This document shows positions 10,714 to 21,560 of a stretch of DNA of 64,000 nucleotides, one piece after another. The stretch is taken from contig NC_059359.1 in NCBI RefSeq assembly GCF_019703515.2, forward strand, positions 62,001-126,000. Direction: 5' to 3'. The DNA is from Myxocyprinus asiaticus (taxonomy: Eukaryota > Chordata > Actinopteri > Cypriniformes > Catostomidae). The position numbers and the translations under genes were made by a program. The notes under the pieces were generated by a model. The model was not told the origin of the DNA. It saw only the letters and a list, made by a program, of their open reading frames with translations, and did no database searches. Numbering within the stretch: the stretch's first letter is position 1; each line of letters starts with the position of its first letter.

Positions 10714-12745
10714 GGTGGTTGTTTGGCCTCATGTATTCAGATAGAAGACAAAGCCAGGCCTAACACAGTCGTAACATCTGACTGAGGCCCACACACAAAG
10801 TCATAAATCTTACTGATGAAAACCGCGCCAAAATCAAACAAAGGGAGTCTAAAACAGACTACAAATCCCATGAAGCCTTGCTCACTAAAAGGAACGAACG
10901 CTCAACTCCTATTGGATGAGGCACACGACAGAACACCCCCTCAACCATGACATCAGGAGTAGAAATACCTCTGAGATCCATCTGGGCATCGCTTCCAGCA
11001 ACTTTGCTCGCCGTGTGTAGACGCAGCTCAAGCTCATCGCTGCTCTCAGGTGTAGCCTCATGGCACAAGGAAGTAACATCCAACTTGAAACTGTGGCCAT
11101 ACAATCTCCATCTCATTGGACAAGTTGAGATTACTCTGTGTTCCACCAAACACTCTACCGGATCCGAAGGAGACCGCCAAGCAGTCCGTATCTTCATCCA
11201 TTTGCCTGCAGAAGTGAAGAGAAAAAGATCTCTTCCCTCTTCAAATCAAGGCGAAGTCGCCGATTTCTCCACCAGCCCGCCGAGAATCAGCAGCCGTACC
11301 GCCCAACGACAGAGTGAGGAAACGGCCTCCCGTCATCACCCGAGCCTCGAGGAACCGAGTTGAAGGACGGATGAACACACATTCTACCTGCATCCTCATG
11401 CGATTCAAGTAAGAGGTTTATGTCTGGGCAGAGATAGAATATTATAGTGCGTTATTCTTGTGTATCAAGGTTATTGCTTGTACAGTTTACGGACCGCCAA
11501 GTCTGCTCATTGCTGCTGATAATACTCAAGGTATTACTGTAATGTACTGTTAACACGAATGAGATCTGCTGTGTTGTAGTCCAACCACATTGGACTGTTG
11601 TGTATTTCTACCATCGCGGGTGAGACCGGCCCACTGAGTTTATCCATTAAAGAATCAAAGACCGTGGGACGGTTTACGAGCCGTCCACCGCATCTGAGTG
11701 ATAAATTAACAGCTGCTTTCTCTCCCACGATCTTGAAACCAGCTTTGGTGCCGCCACTTTATTCTTCCTCTCTCTCGTACTAACCACACATACATGCGAC
11801 CCCTCAAACATTCTTGCACACACTTTTGGCTAGTAGATAACTTTGTGATAAAGCTCAGATTTGTCCCTAAGTTATCGTACAAGCGGAGACACGCGTTAAA
11901 TGCGCAGACACCATTAAACGGCTTCTCTCTGCCCACATTCACGTGACGTACTCTCCACGAGAGTCACGTCCGCCATTTTGTGCACGTCACTCCTCTCACT
12001 CACACACACACACACACACACCTCTCATGTGTTATAGGCTTATTTTGGTTACCATATCTAATAATGTCACTGTTTAGTTTGTAGTTGTAAGTCAGAAGTT
12101 TGACTGCATTGCACTGATTATTAATTGATATTACTGCATAAATAAACTTGTTATATTTCAAAGAGAAGTGTTCTGGTTTGTTTTGCATACACCTGTGTCA
12201 AATGCTGGCAGGGGATGTCAGTGCTCAGATTCAAACCTTTGTTGCCTTTTGAATGTCGGTTTTCTTAAGAGAACGATCTAATATTGAGACCGTTATACTG
12301 TCTGGTTATTAGGCCCTGATTCCAGGGTGGTGCTCCGGTGATATTAATCCTTTTTAATATTCTATTGATAATTGATAATTATCTTTGAATTTGAAGGATC
12401 AATAAGCTAGTGTTAATTCTAATCAATGTTCCATTGATTTTAATAATATTATCATTGATGATAATTAATATTCGATTGAATTTGATAATTATCTTTGATG
12501 TGAAGGATCAATAAGCTAACATTTATTCAAATCAATGTTCTATTGATTTTAATAATTGATAATTATCTTTGATAATCACTAATTATTGCTAATAACCAAA
12601 CCCTCTCCTGAACGTAGCGCACTACATTTACTGGTGCCCTATAAGAGGTTTTAATGAGTTATAATCTACCATCTAATTTAAATATGAATTAATAAATAAT
12701 CATTTCTGATAGCAACACTGATCTAAACAACCACAGAACCCACAT
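10714..12745. mobile_element. 2.0-kb unidentified insertion in L1 copy 1
   Basis: L1 sequence stops after GGCAGGTGG and resumes at GGGCTTCATTACA, so about 2.03 kb is inserted. TGGTTGTTT (10716-10724) and AAACAACCA (12725-12733) form a 9-bp inverted pair close to the ends. A clear target duplication is not resolved. The insert holds an open frame at 10947-11363 (138 codons, Ser/Arg-rich, not recognised), a CA microsatellite at 12001-12020 and a two-copy 109-bp tandem repeat. TGGTGCCC at 12632 resembles a primer-binding start, so an LTR-type element is possible. Confidence 0.5.
12348..12570. repeat. AT-rich tandem repeat, about 109-bp unit, two copies
   Basis: GGATCAATAAGCTA occurs at 12396 and 12505, and GATAATTATCTTTGA, TCAATGTTC and ATTGATTTTAATAAT recur with the same spacing. 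The unit is rich in TTGATAA/TTATCAA and lies near the right end of the 2-kb insert. Confidence 0.8.
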
Positions 12746-13405
12746 GGGCTTCATTACATTTATCTATGATTGGGAAGGTTAATGTTATTAAAATGAATTG
12801 TATTCCAAAATTTAACTACCTGCTACAGTCTCTCCCTATAGATGTCCATTGGTCACTTCCACCTGTGAGAGCCCTTCCTGGTTTTGTATTGAACAGGAAG
12901 TTCATGCCCCTTTTTCAGCACTGCAAAGCCCATCAAATTAACCAGAGAAGTTAAGTCACACCCCATTCTCGCATTTGCACTCGGTATGGACAAAAGTGTC
13001 CAGTGTGTTTAATTCAGACATTTATTTAGATGTTGCCTCGAGCATATGGCTGAACCCAAAATTATGTATTGATAAGTCCCCTTTCTGCTGGTCAGAGTGG
13101 ATTGTGGGATAGGGTTAGGGAGTACACTCGGTGACTTGAGAACGGAGTGTTGAGATCCTTTGGAAATTTGGTTCAACATATTGGGATTCCCAGATCTCTT
13201 TTTTTTTTTATGGGAGAAAGATTACATTTGGTATTGGAGGGGGGAGTGTGGGCTTGGATTTAAAAAAAACATCAAGTCTGCATCTAGAGATGCAAGGGTT
13301 CAACTTATGCAATTTAAGATTTTACATGGGGGGGTTAATATAGGGGGTTAAGTATTGATTCTATTTGTATATGTTTTGCTTTTCTTTGTTTAATATATGA
13401 ATCGA

Positions 13406-13440
<35 letters not shown>

Positions 13441-13554
13441 CATCCACAGGTACACCTCCAATTCAGTACATCTATCAGAAGCTAATTGGCTAATTGTCTA
13501 AAGGTTTGACATTTTCTGGAATTTTCAAAGCTGCTTAAAGGCACAGTTAACTTA

Positions 13555-14271
13555 GGGTGTGTTCACACTTGCCAGGTTTGGTTCGATTTAAAAGAACTCT
13601 GGTGCGATTGTTCTATAAGTGCGGTTCATTTGAACAAGTGTGAACGCTGCCATCCGAACCTTGGTTCGCACCAAACAAGCGGAACAAGACTCCCTGAATA
13701 GTGGGTCTCGGTCCGCTTCCAAATGAACTCCGGTGCGGTTTGACTGATATATGAACGCAGCATGGACCAAAGACATCTAAATGGACCAATAACAGGAAGT
13801 AATTTGCCTTTACTGACCTCAAGCATACCTAGTTCTTCTCATCATAGGAGCCATGTTGCCCATTATAGTTCGGTACAGGCGTCGGAACTGCTGTCAGCAG
13901 TCCTTGCAGCATATCTTTCATGAGCAACGGAGGAATTCCTGGCACCGTTTTGACTCCTTTACACATTTTATTAGCTCTTTGTTCTCAGCTGGTAAAAAAT
14001 ACCACCATATATACATAAATCCAACGAGCGCATTTAGCCCAGCAGCCAACATTGTTTTGGATGTTTGGCAAGTTCCATCACAAAATATACATCATAAAAG
14101 TTGTCCAATCTGGTTGTGAACTTATCGTTATGCCTTTTGTTTTGTATCTTTAGGTTCGGTGTTAAAAATGCCAATATGAACAGTAAGTGAACCAGGAGTA
14201 AATGTATCATTTTCTTTTTTGGTCTGGACCAAGAGAAGCATGAGAACCAAACTACAAGTGTGAACACACCC
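13555..14271. mobile_element. PIF/Harbinger-type MITE inside Tc1-A
   Basis: The 717-bp element has 17-bp perfect terminal inverted repeats, GGGTGTGTTCACACTTG at the left and its complement at the right. The similarity extends into GGTTTGGTTC and GAACCAAAC. It is flanked by TTA on both sides (13552-13554 and 14272-14274), the 3-bp target duplication of PIF/Harbinger elements. The Tc1 sequence AACTTAGTGTATG is restored when the element and one TTA are removed. It has no transposase; small open frames inside are not recognised. Confidence 0.92.
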
Positions 14272-14490
14272 TTAGTGTATGTAAACTTCTGACCCACTGG
14301 AATTGTGATAGTCAATTAAAAGTGAAACAATCTGTCTGTAAACAATTGTTGGAAAAATTACTCATGTCATGCACAAAGTAGATGTCCTAAACGACTTGCC
14401 AAAAATATAGTTTGCTAATATGAAATCTGTGGAGTGGTTAAAATGTTTTAATGACTTCAGCCTAAGTGTATGTAAACTTCTGACTTCAAC

Positions 14491-14614
14491 TATGTTTTGC
14501 AGCAGGATGGTCTTCTCAAAACACATTCGCAAGGTTTTACGACCTAGACATAACATCTCTCTCAAAACAAGTCCTCTGTCTATAGCGCTTGCTATTTTAT
14601 TGGCCAAATATATA
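14491..14614 (+). pseudogene. DIRS tyrosine recombinase, catalytic tyrosine segment
   Basis: Joined to 6061 with one TA removed, the frame continues as ICFAAGWSSQNTFARFYDLD. The Tyr at 14538-14540 sits in the F-x-R-F-Y context of DIRS recombinases. The segment is 124 bp long, trapped between Tc1-A and Tc1-B, and ends in ATTGGCCAAATATA. This frame continuity is the strongest evidence for the exact Tc1-A boundaries. Confidence 0.9.
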
Positions 14615-14831
14615 CACTGGTGGCCAAAAGTTTGGAATAATGTACAGATTTTGCTATTTCAGAAGGATTTTGGTAATTTAATTCACCAAAGTGGCATTCA
14701 ACTGAACAGTGTATAGTCAGAACTTTAATGAAACTGGTGTTGAGCGGGTAGAACTCAATGAAGCTGTCAGCTGAGGACATGCGAGGCGTTTATTTCTCAA
14801 ACTAGAGACTCTGATGTACTTATCCTCTTGT

Positions 14832-15017
14832 TTAGTTGTACATCTGGTCTTCCACATCTCTTTCTGTCCTTGTTAGAGTCAGTTGTTCTTTGTCTTTGAA
14901 GACTGTAGTGTACACTTTTGTATGAAATCTTAATTTTTTGGCAATTTCAAGCATTGTATAGCCTTCATTCCTCAAAACAATGATTGACTGATGAGTTTCT
15001 AGAGAAAGCTTTACCAT
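14832..15017 (-). pseudogene. Tc1 transposase N-terminal DNA-binding fragment
   Basis: The 61-codon frame starts MVKLSLETHQSIIVLRNEGY and continues TMLEIAKKLRF, the first helix-turn-helix (paired-like) domain of Tc1 transposases that binds the terminal repeats. A stop follows, after RDVEDQMYN. Another 40 or so codons of similarity (LTAS- and STRSTPVS-like) extend toward 14740 in other frames. The DDE catalytic domain is absent. Confidence 0.87.
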
Positions 15018-15099
15018 TTTGACCTAATATTGACCTTAACACATGCCCGTCTATTGCATAATGTGGCAAACTCAAACAAACAAAGACAATGTTAAGCTT

Positions 15100-15438
15100 T
15101 GAGGAGGTGAGGGCGTGGTCGAGCGCCCATCTGGGGAGAGAGAAAGTGGTAAGGACATCCACCTGAGATGAATTGTGACTAATTACCATATCTATGTTCA
15201 CAGTGAGAGTCAGGGGAGATAAAAAGATGGCCAGTTCACAGAGAGAGGAAAAAGACAGACAGACCAGAGTCTTTGGGTCCGTTCCCTGAGGGAGAGTCTT
15301 GTGTGAAGCTGAAAAGCAGACTGTTTATTTGAGTGAAGCTGTACAGCGATTGCTGGTTATTTGTAAATAAAACACTCACTTGAACTGTGGAAACTGGTTC
15401 CCGCTTCCTCTATCTGCCCAACCTGAACCTTTGTTACA
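15100..15438. mobile_element. Solo LTR inside Tc1-B
   Basis: The 339-bp segment begins TGAGGAGGTG and ends TTTGTTACA, and it is flanked by AGCTT on both sides (15095-15099 and 15439-15443). Removing it and one AGCTT restores the Tc1 sequence GTTAAGCTTCATTT. An AATAAA signal at about 15366 fits a plus-oriented LTR, probably of a Gypsy-type element. No internal element sequence remains. Confidence 0.92.
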
Positions 15439-15745
15439 AGCTTCATTTAACAAACCAAATAGCTTTCAACTGTATTTGATATAATGGCAAGTAATTTTCT
15501 AGTACCAAATTAGTAATTTAGCATGATTACTCAAGGATAAGGTGTTGGAGTGATGGCTGATGGAAATGGGGCCTGTCTAGGTTTGATCAAAAATTACTTT
15601 TTTCAAATAGAGATGGTGCCGTTTTTTACATCAGTAATGTCCTGACTATACTTCGTGATCAGCTGAATGCCACTTTGGTGAAGTACCAATTTCCTTCCTA
15701 AACAGCAAAAATCTGTATGTTATTCTAAACATTTGGCCGCCAGTG

Positions 15746-16260
15746 TACTTATGCCCTCTTTAAGTGCGGACCCCCTGTCACTTTACACAACCACCTGCAT
15801 TCGGAACATTGTTCCCAAAGTTACAGGCACTTCATTATAAATGAACATCCTCTCCGACTGGGTTTGTGAAGGGGTTAATCCATACTATAATGACCATAGT
15901 TCATTCATTATATATAATTTATATTCTGAGTGTTCCCCTCCTGGCTGACCATGAGGGTCATCCACTTGCTGCATACTCATGCCGGTCGGACTGCGGCATT
16001 ATGTTTCCTCTCTGGAAGGTTATGTCATGTAGTGCGGCGTGATGGGACTCTGTTCCCCATATGCGTCAGCTTAGTGACGCAATGTCAAGTATACCGAGTC
16101 GTCAGGGAACTTCTCGGTTACATATGTAACCTTGGTTCCCTGAGACGAGGGGAACAAGACACTGCATAAGCTGGCCACACTACAAGACTCAGTTCTTTGA
16201 GGTGCAAGCGATGCGCTCTTTGTCCCTCAGTCAGAAAATTCTGAGGAATGGTGGTTGCAT
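15746..16260 (+). mobile_element. DIRS 3' region with terminal repeat
   Basis: The sequence after Tc1-B contains GGGACTCTGTTCCCCATATG, GTCAGGGAAC..GTTCCCTGAGAC and CGTCAGCTTAGTGACG. These are motifs of the terminal repeats of fish DIRS elements. CCTCAG..CTGAGG near 16230 is a further short hairpin. The outer end is placed at about 16260, where recognisable sequence stops. Confidence 0.7.
16099..16145. repeat. Nested palindrome in the DIRS terminal repeat
   Basis: A perfect 16-bp palindrome, GGTTACATATGTAACC (16116-16131), lies between complementary arms GTCAGGGAAC and GTTCCCTGAGAC. Such palindromes in DIRS termini are thought to help form the circular DNA used by the recombinase. Confidence 0.8.
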
Positions 16261-16998
16261 GATTCATTTACTACAAATTCCAATACCATGGTATTAGTAA
16301 AATCAAAATAACCCAAAAAAATTTGGATTGTTACCATAGTTTTTGTTTTCCTGTATTAGTAGCCTATATGGTTTTACTCCGAATATCAAGGTTAAAATAT
16401 GTTTTAGTAAAACCATGTTAAATTTATTGCAAGGGCATGCAAAACTATTTCAGAAAAAATTCCAGCCCTGTCCACCAAGGGCCTCCGTACTTGGGGGCTT
16501 CGTAAGTTGTTACTCAAACTAAAAAAGGAAAGAAACATTACTCCCTAAATCACACATGCATGGACATGTCAAAAAAAAGGGCGACTCCACTCTCCTAATT
16601 ATGTGCTAAACTCCAAACACCTATGTGCCTCACCTGCGCTCTTAAAGACCCAGTACCATTTTCAGTGCCTGCTGAAAAACCTAATGCAAAACCATCCATG
16701 GTGTTAATTCAACAAATGATCAGATGTCAAATGTCCTCTGAAATTACCTGAAATTCTTTTCACTACTTCTTGATTTGTGAAAGCAAAATGCAAACACCAA
16801 TCTGTGACTCCCTTGACTTAAAGTAAATTGAATAAAAGCTAATCCAAATCACATATTATACAAAATGTGAAATGAAAAATTTCAGTTCTCCAGTTCAATC
16901 ACAAGCTAGCCAATTAGCATTGTAGTGGGTGTGTCGTGAAGTGGGCGTGCCTTGTAGTGGGTCCTGCAGTAGTCTTGATAGACCCTTCTCAAAACAGC
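16261..16998. other. Unassigned sequence
   Basis: AT-rich DNA with short direct echoes (ACCATGGTATTAGTAAAA-like and TTTTAGTAAAACCATG, 16285-16420) but no reading frame, terminal repeat or recognised family. Confidence 0.4.
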
Positions 16999-17433
16999 TG
17001 TCACGGATCCTTCTGACCCACCTATAAATTTCAAATCAACCCTCTCTCCTGCATACTGATCACCCACACCTGCCTCCAATCACTGCATCAATCAACCCCT
17101 CTATATAAACCTCACTCCCCTTCCATTCTGTGTCTGGTCTCAACTTTGTGTACAGACTTGCTTACCCATATCTCCAGTGTTAAACACCATAAAGACTCCT
17201 CTCCAACGACTCTTCTACTCCAAACGTTTCCTCTCCAGCGACTCCAGTGTCCATCTCCGCAAGCTTCGTTGCTGCAAACCCTCCACCTCAAGGAAAGTCA
17301 CCATCAGCATTAGTCTTCATCACGTAAACTACTGCAACCCAGTAGTCACGCCATCACTTACCTGCTGTCTTTGTATGTGTCAATAAATACCTGCTTGGGT
17401 TCAAACATCATCCGAGTCAGAGTATACATTACA
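16999..17433 (+). mobile_element. Solo LTR, Gypsy-like
   Basis: The 435-bp segment starts TGTCACGGATCC and ends ATACATTACA. It has a TATA-like CTATATAAACC near 17100 and an AATAAA at 17383. It is flanked by ACAGC (16994-16998) and GCAGC (17434-17438), a 4-of-5 match. The promoter-then-polyadenylation layout and TG..CA ends fit an LTR in plus orientation. No internal coding sequence is adjacent. Confidence 0.78.
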
Positions 17434-19822
17434 GCAGCAGGATATGTTTGGTTTGCATGCCCTCTGCAGGTTGTTTTTAATTTCAGGTGTTTTGATTAAC
17501 AGGAAAATGGATTTTACACTGTTAATGAGTACAAATTGTATTATTTACAAATGACATTTAAATGACTGTATTACACTACAGGAATGTTAAAACTAAACTG
17601 TATAATGTGATTAAGGTAACAATATTTTAGCATTAATGACAGAAGTTTCTCTTTCTCCACCGTAAAAGTGAATTGCTTATAGTACCGTTTTATTTATATA
17701 TTAAACAGTAAAATACTGCAGAGTGCATCTGTACATCACATCCTACAATGCATTGCTTAACAGACCACTGTAAAACTTTAGTCCTTTTGTTGTGAAATTT
17801 TCCCATAAATTTAAAGCAATTTCTAACAGTGTAATAGATTTGAATATGTAACATTTATTGCACCAATAATTACAGATGAAATCTGTTGTGCAGGTAGACA
17901 AGTTTAAATGGAGCAGGGTCATAGATTTAAAAATGATCCATTATTAGCATGTAAAAGACATTTTACATGGGATGGTGGCAGTGGTGTGCAAATGGGCACT
18001 TTCATTTACAAATCTAAAAGTGCCCTTCTGGTCGTCCAGAAAAAGGAGACATTTTTATAATAAAAATAAAATCTCTTAGTAAGCTCACAATAACAGTAAT
18101 GATGATCTTTGTAAATCGTGAAAGCATTTAAGAAAATTAGGTAGAGGTCCCTTTAACAGCACGCTACAGAATATCGGGTTTTTAAATTGCAAGTGATCAT
18201 CCCAATACCCTTTTCACTCTGAAGTGCTGAGCCCTCAAAGTGGGTACTCCATAAAAGAAACATTGCATCACGGTATGAATGTACCCTTTGCTAACAGTTG
18301 TGGAAGGGCCCTTCAAGAAAAGATTGCTTCTCACTTTCATTTGGAGCGAGCTTTTAAGGGGTGTCCCCTTCCCACAGCAGTGCCCTTCAAGGGAGCAAAA
18401 ATGCAGTTTGGCATTCGCCCTGGAACACTGAAGTGCCATTGCCTCAAGAGTAACAGGTCAGGTAAAAAGTCCACTCAATGTATTGAATTGCAAGTTCTCA
18501 AAAGAATTATACTCAATTGGTACCGCATTTGACATTGCGCACTTGCGGTGTAGACAGATTAATTATAACGGGAGCAGTCACGTCGCTTTCAGTGTAGAAA
18601 GAAATTCAATGTCTTTAGAATACTGTCATCAACTGAAGAGCTGTCTGATTCAGCCAAAGCTAGTTTATTTTTTGTTGAAACTAAAAAGCCATTAGACTAA
18701 TCACTAAAGTACCATGGTATTAACTTTCTTTTTTCCCCTAATTTTTTTCAGAAATCTCTCAAAAGGGCATCCGCTGAATGTCTTACTGACATCCAAAAGA
18801 AAATGACTGATTAGACAGATGAGCAAGCAACCTAAAATAATCTTCTAGATGCAAACACACATCAAATAGACATCTGGGAGATGTATGTGTGCTATCAGCA
18901 ATGTTGGCGCAAAGATACGAGTGAAACGTGCATCCTATCTACTGCATCAACTACACCGGGTAGCCTAGTGATGGCCATGAAGGCTGATTAATTTATCTGC
19001 ATCGAGCGTTCAGCCACAGGAAAACAAATTGATGGACAGTGTGCAGTCTGGAGAGAGAGTGCATTTATAGTTTGATGGATGACTCTGCTGACAAATGACT
19101 TGGCATGGATGAATTGGGAGTTGCTATTCAGTTGCATTTTTCCTGTTGCCAGGGTACGACGGCATTTTAGTGCCACGCAAAAAAAAATAATTTAAGATTT
19201 CGAAAATAGTCGTAAGATTGAGAAGTCAAAATGACGAGAATAAAAAAATGTTTTGAGAATAAATCGTAAGTAACAAACAAGGCGCAAACACTCATGTAAA
19301 TTAGAATTATTGTAGATTGCGCTTTATTCACAAAAACTGCCCGCCGCAATTTGATCGCTCACCACAAAAAAAAAAAAAATAAAAAAATAAAAAATTAAAA
19401 AAAAATAGATGTTTGTGAACATTTAACCAATCAGCAGTAATTCAAACACTGATCAAATGATGAAGAGCATTATAGCTTGGCATATATCCAGATGCACTGT
19501 GAAGTCTAGCACATTTTTTGCTGTTATGTTTGATATTGAATTTATTCAGGGAAAGGCTACAAGTGCACAGAACTGTAACCAGATGATCTATTCATATTTA
19601 CATAGGTCCATACTTCAGTATGGATGTCCGTCATTTTAATCCTGTTCTTTGTTATGACCCCCTCGTGGTCTAGGGGTAGCAGGGATATAACATTAAGATG
19701 GTAGATTATTTGAGCACTGGAAGGCAGAGACACAACCACAGTATTCCATACCAAAACTAGTATGTTTATATACAGATGTGTCAAACATGAAGTGCAAGAG
19801 TGTTTCTTTGATTATTTACAAC
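17434..19822. other. Unassigned, mostly non-coding sequence
   Basis: No recognised gene. The 80-102 codon frames around 18190-18530 overlap on both strands and match nothing known to me. A/T-rich homopolymers occur at 19178-19190 and 19363-19405, and a low-complexity TCGTAA/AGAATAAA patch at 19195-19285. ACAGATGAGCAAGCAACC with CATCTGGGAGATGTATG near 18815-18890 may be part of an old repeat. Confidence 0.35.
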
Positions 19823-19905
19823 AGTGGTTCTCAGTGTGGGGCGGGCGGCGGCGATGTATTGCAAGGGGGGGAGTGGAAGACTAACCCGTCCTCATATCGT
19901 TCACT
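19823..19905 (+). repeat. hAT-like terminal fragment
   Basis: CAGTGGTTCTCAGTGTGG followed by GC- and G-rich sequence with TATTGCAAGGGGGGG resembles the 5' end of many vertebrate hAT elements. The matching right end was not found, so the element is partial or diverged. Confidence 0.5.
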
Positions 19906-21560
19906 TTCACACATTCAACAAAGTGAAAAAATACATAACCAATGTGCACAATTTCTTTTCCTCTGCCTTTTCTCCTGCCTTGTTGAAACTTTCACCTGGC
20001 ACCACAGCACGTCCTGTGCGTGCAGTCCAAAGCGTTGATGTCAGGTGTGCTCATGTAAACAAGGTCATTCTTGCGTGCGCACCAGTTTCAAATGAGTGAC
20101 GAGGTGAATTAACTTTAGCCAGATTTTTTCGGGTGTTATCTTTAAAACTAGCTCAGAGAAAATAAAAGAACACAAAAAGGATCTTCAGCATCAACAACGC
20201 CCTAACTAAATCACAGAAAAATAAATGAGGTAGCACTCGCCCCTAAACCTAGTGTGTCTATACAAAATGAAACATACCTAAGTGTTGCACAATGTAGGTC
20301 ACTTGACAGTTCTTACCTGTCCTCTTTTCCAATCTGTGTTAGCACAGAAATGTACAAATAACAAATTCAAAGATGGTGGGCACACAACAAGGTACAGATA
20401 ACCACAGCAGGTGACCATACAATAAACAAGCAACACTAACAATAGGACAACTGGTAACAAGTACAATGACTAAGAGTTTAGCAGCAAACGAGTCAGAAGA
20501 TGAACTGCCATGATGGTTCCAGAGGCAAGCATTTTTGCTTAATTGGTGTTTTTGTGAAGTCTGTTGCAAGGTTTGGCCCAGGTGGTAACTCCAAAAAGAC
20601 TTTCCAGTCTCAAACTGAATTAAATGACTAATTGGATGAAATAAGAGAACTGGGTTCCAGGTTTAAAAAAAAAAAAAACTATGCATGCAAATGTAAATAT
20701 GTCTTGTAAATAAGTTGAAGTGCACCAAATCCAGCGGATACTGCACTCCTAGGTAGGGGTGGGCTGAATTGGCAGTGTTTTGAAATCCTGCAGATACCAC
20801 AAGGTGCAGCAACACCAGTAAGGAGCCCACATTGGATGGTTGGCCTTGTTCTCAAAGTAGCGCTGCATTTTGGGCTGAATTGGCAGGCACGCAAGAGGTG
20901 TGGTCACCCAAGAGGGGCATAGTGATAGTTAAGATATTTGGATATTTAAAATGTGCTGAATAGTGTAAATATGTTGTGTTGAATAATTTGAGGTAAATGC
21001 ATATGTTGGTTGTGTTAAGTTGTATAAAAATGTAACGGCATTACTGCTGTATGTTGGCTGTGTTGGTTGATGTGTTAATGTTGACTATTGTGCTTGCTTA
21101 TGCTGGCTGCAATGTGCTATGCTGCATGTGTGTGAGATCAGGCTGCGAGTGTGTGGTTGAGTGCACTGATGTGTCCATGTGTTTTTCACATGAGAAATGT
21201 GATGTAAAGAAACAGATATATTAGGCTTAGTATTTGATAGTCATAAAAGGAATGATAAAAAGTGTGAAGTTAGAAAAATAACTAAAATGTTCACATTGGT
21301 TTTGTTGATTCTCTGACACCAGTCAAATTTTAGTCAGGGTGATTCAGATAAGAAACACAAATTTCTTATAGTAAGAAAAAGCATCTGTTTTTCCTCTCTC
21401 TTCCTCTCTCATGCAGTGAAACATTGCAAGGCTGCATTGTGTGCGCAGTGGAGAGAGCGAAAAGGGCGGGTGTTGAGAGGCAGGCAGAGAGAGAAAAAAA
21501 AAAAAAAAAAATGGAGGGCAGTGAGCAGAAACAAGGCTTTTTTCTATGTGATCCTCCTAA
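19906..21560. other. Unassigned sequence upstream of the retrovirus-like region
   Basis: No gene is recognised. GGGCTGAATTGGCA occurs twice (20760 and 20871). A TG-rich stretch (20950-21180) and an AG/poly-A stretch (21450-21512) are present. An LTR could lie here, because gag-like coding begins downstream, but no TG..CA pair with a target duplication was found. Confidence 0.35.

Larger units (their letters stand above)
6604..13440 (+). mobile_element. L1-type LINE copy 1 with two internal insertions
   Basis: L1 sequence starts in the inter-ORF region (CTGCCTATTGGCTGGAG, 6604). ORF2 starts near 6848, with STWNVNGLGHP about 6880-6915. It is interrupted by an LTR-like insert (6930-8493), resumes with VVSFLKRKKYDILFLQETHL (8499), and is interrupted again at 10714-12745. 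It resumes at about 12746 with IGKVNVIKMNCIPKFNYL. The RT catalytic box reads YADY (about 10450) instead of YADD. The C-terminal region has internal deletions, and the 3' end is poly(A) at 13410-13440. It sits inside Tc1-A, so it is younger than that element. Confidence 0.88.
6062..14490. mobile_element. Tc1-A: Sleeping Beauty-type Tc1/mariner element, opened by later insertions
   Basis: The left end, CAGTTGATGTCAGAAGTTTA at 6062, and the right end, GTATGTAAACTTCTGACTTC to 14490, are the inverted termini of Sleeping Beauty-type fish Tc1 elements. TA flanks both sides (6060-6061 and 14491-14492). The left arm is visible to about 6155 and the right arm from 13441, including the inner repeat GTATGTAAACTTCTGACCCA near 14276. 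No transposase gene remains; its place is filled by an LTR-like piece (6156-6603) and an L1 copy (6604-13440). The right arm also carries a Harbinger MITE. The DIRS reading frame joins across the element once one TA is removed, so both boundaries are exact. Confidence 0.92.
14615..15745 (-). mobile_element. Tc1-B: internally deleted Tc1/mariner element
   Basis: The left end CACTGGTGGCCAAAAGTTTG and the right end with TTTGGCCGCCAGTG (to 15745) form terminal inverted repeats, with TA at 14613-14614 and 15746-15747. ATAATGTACAGATTTTGC and its counterpart near 15705-15720 extend the repeat. The minus strand keeps the transposase N-terminus and then loses the catalytic domain, so it is non-autonomous. 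It sits in the DIRS element and contains a solo LTR (15100-15438). Confidence 0.9.

Noticed and set aside
18197..18532. Overlapping 80- and 102-codon frames on both strands as a host exon
   Set aside because: No recognisable domain or clear splice signals; bidirectional openness suggests chance.
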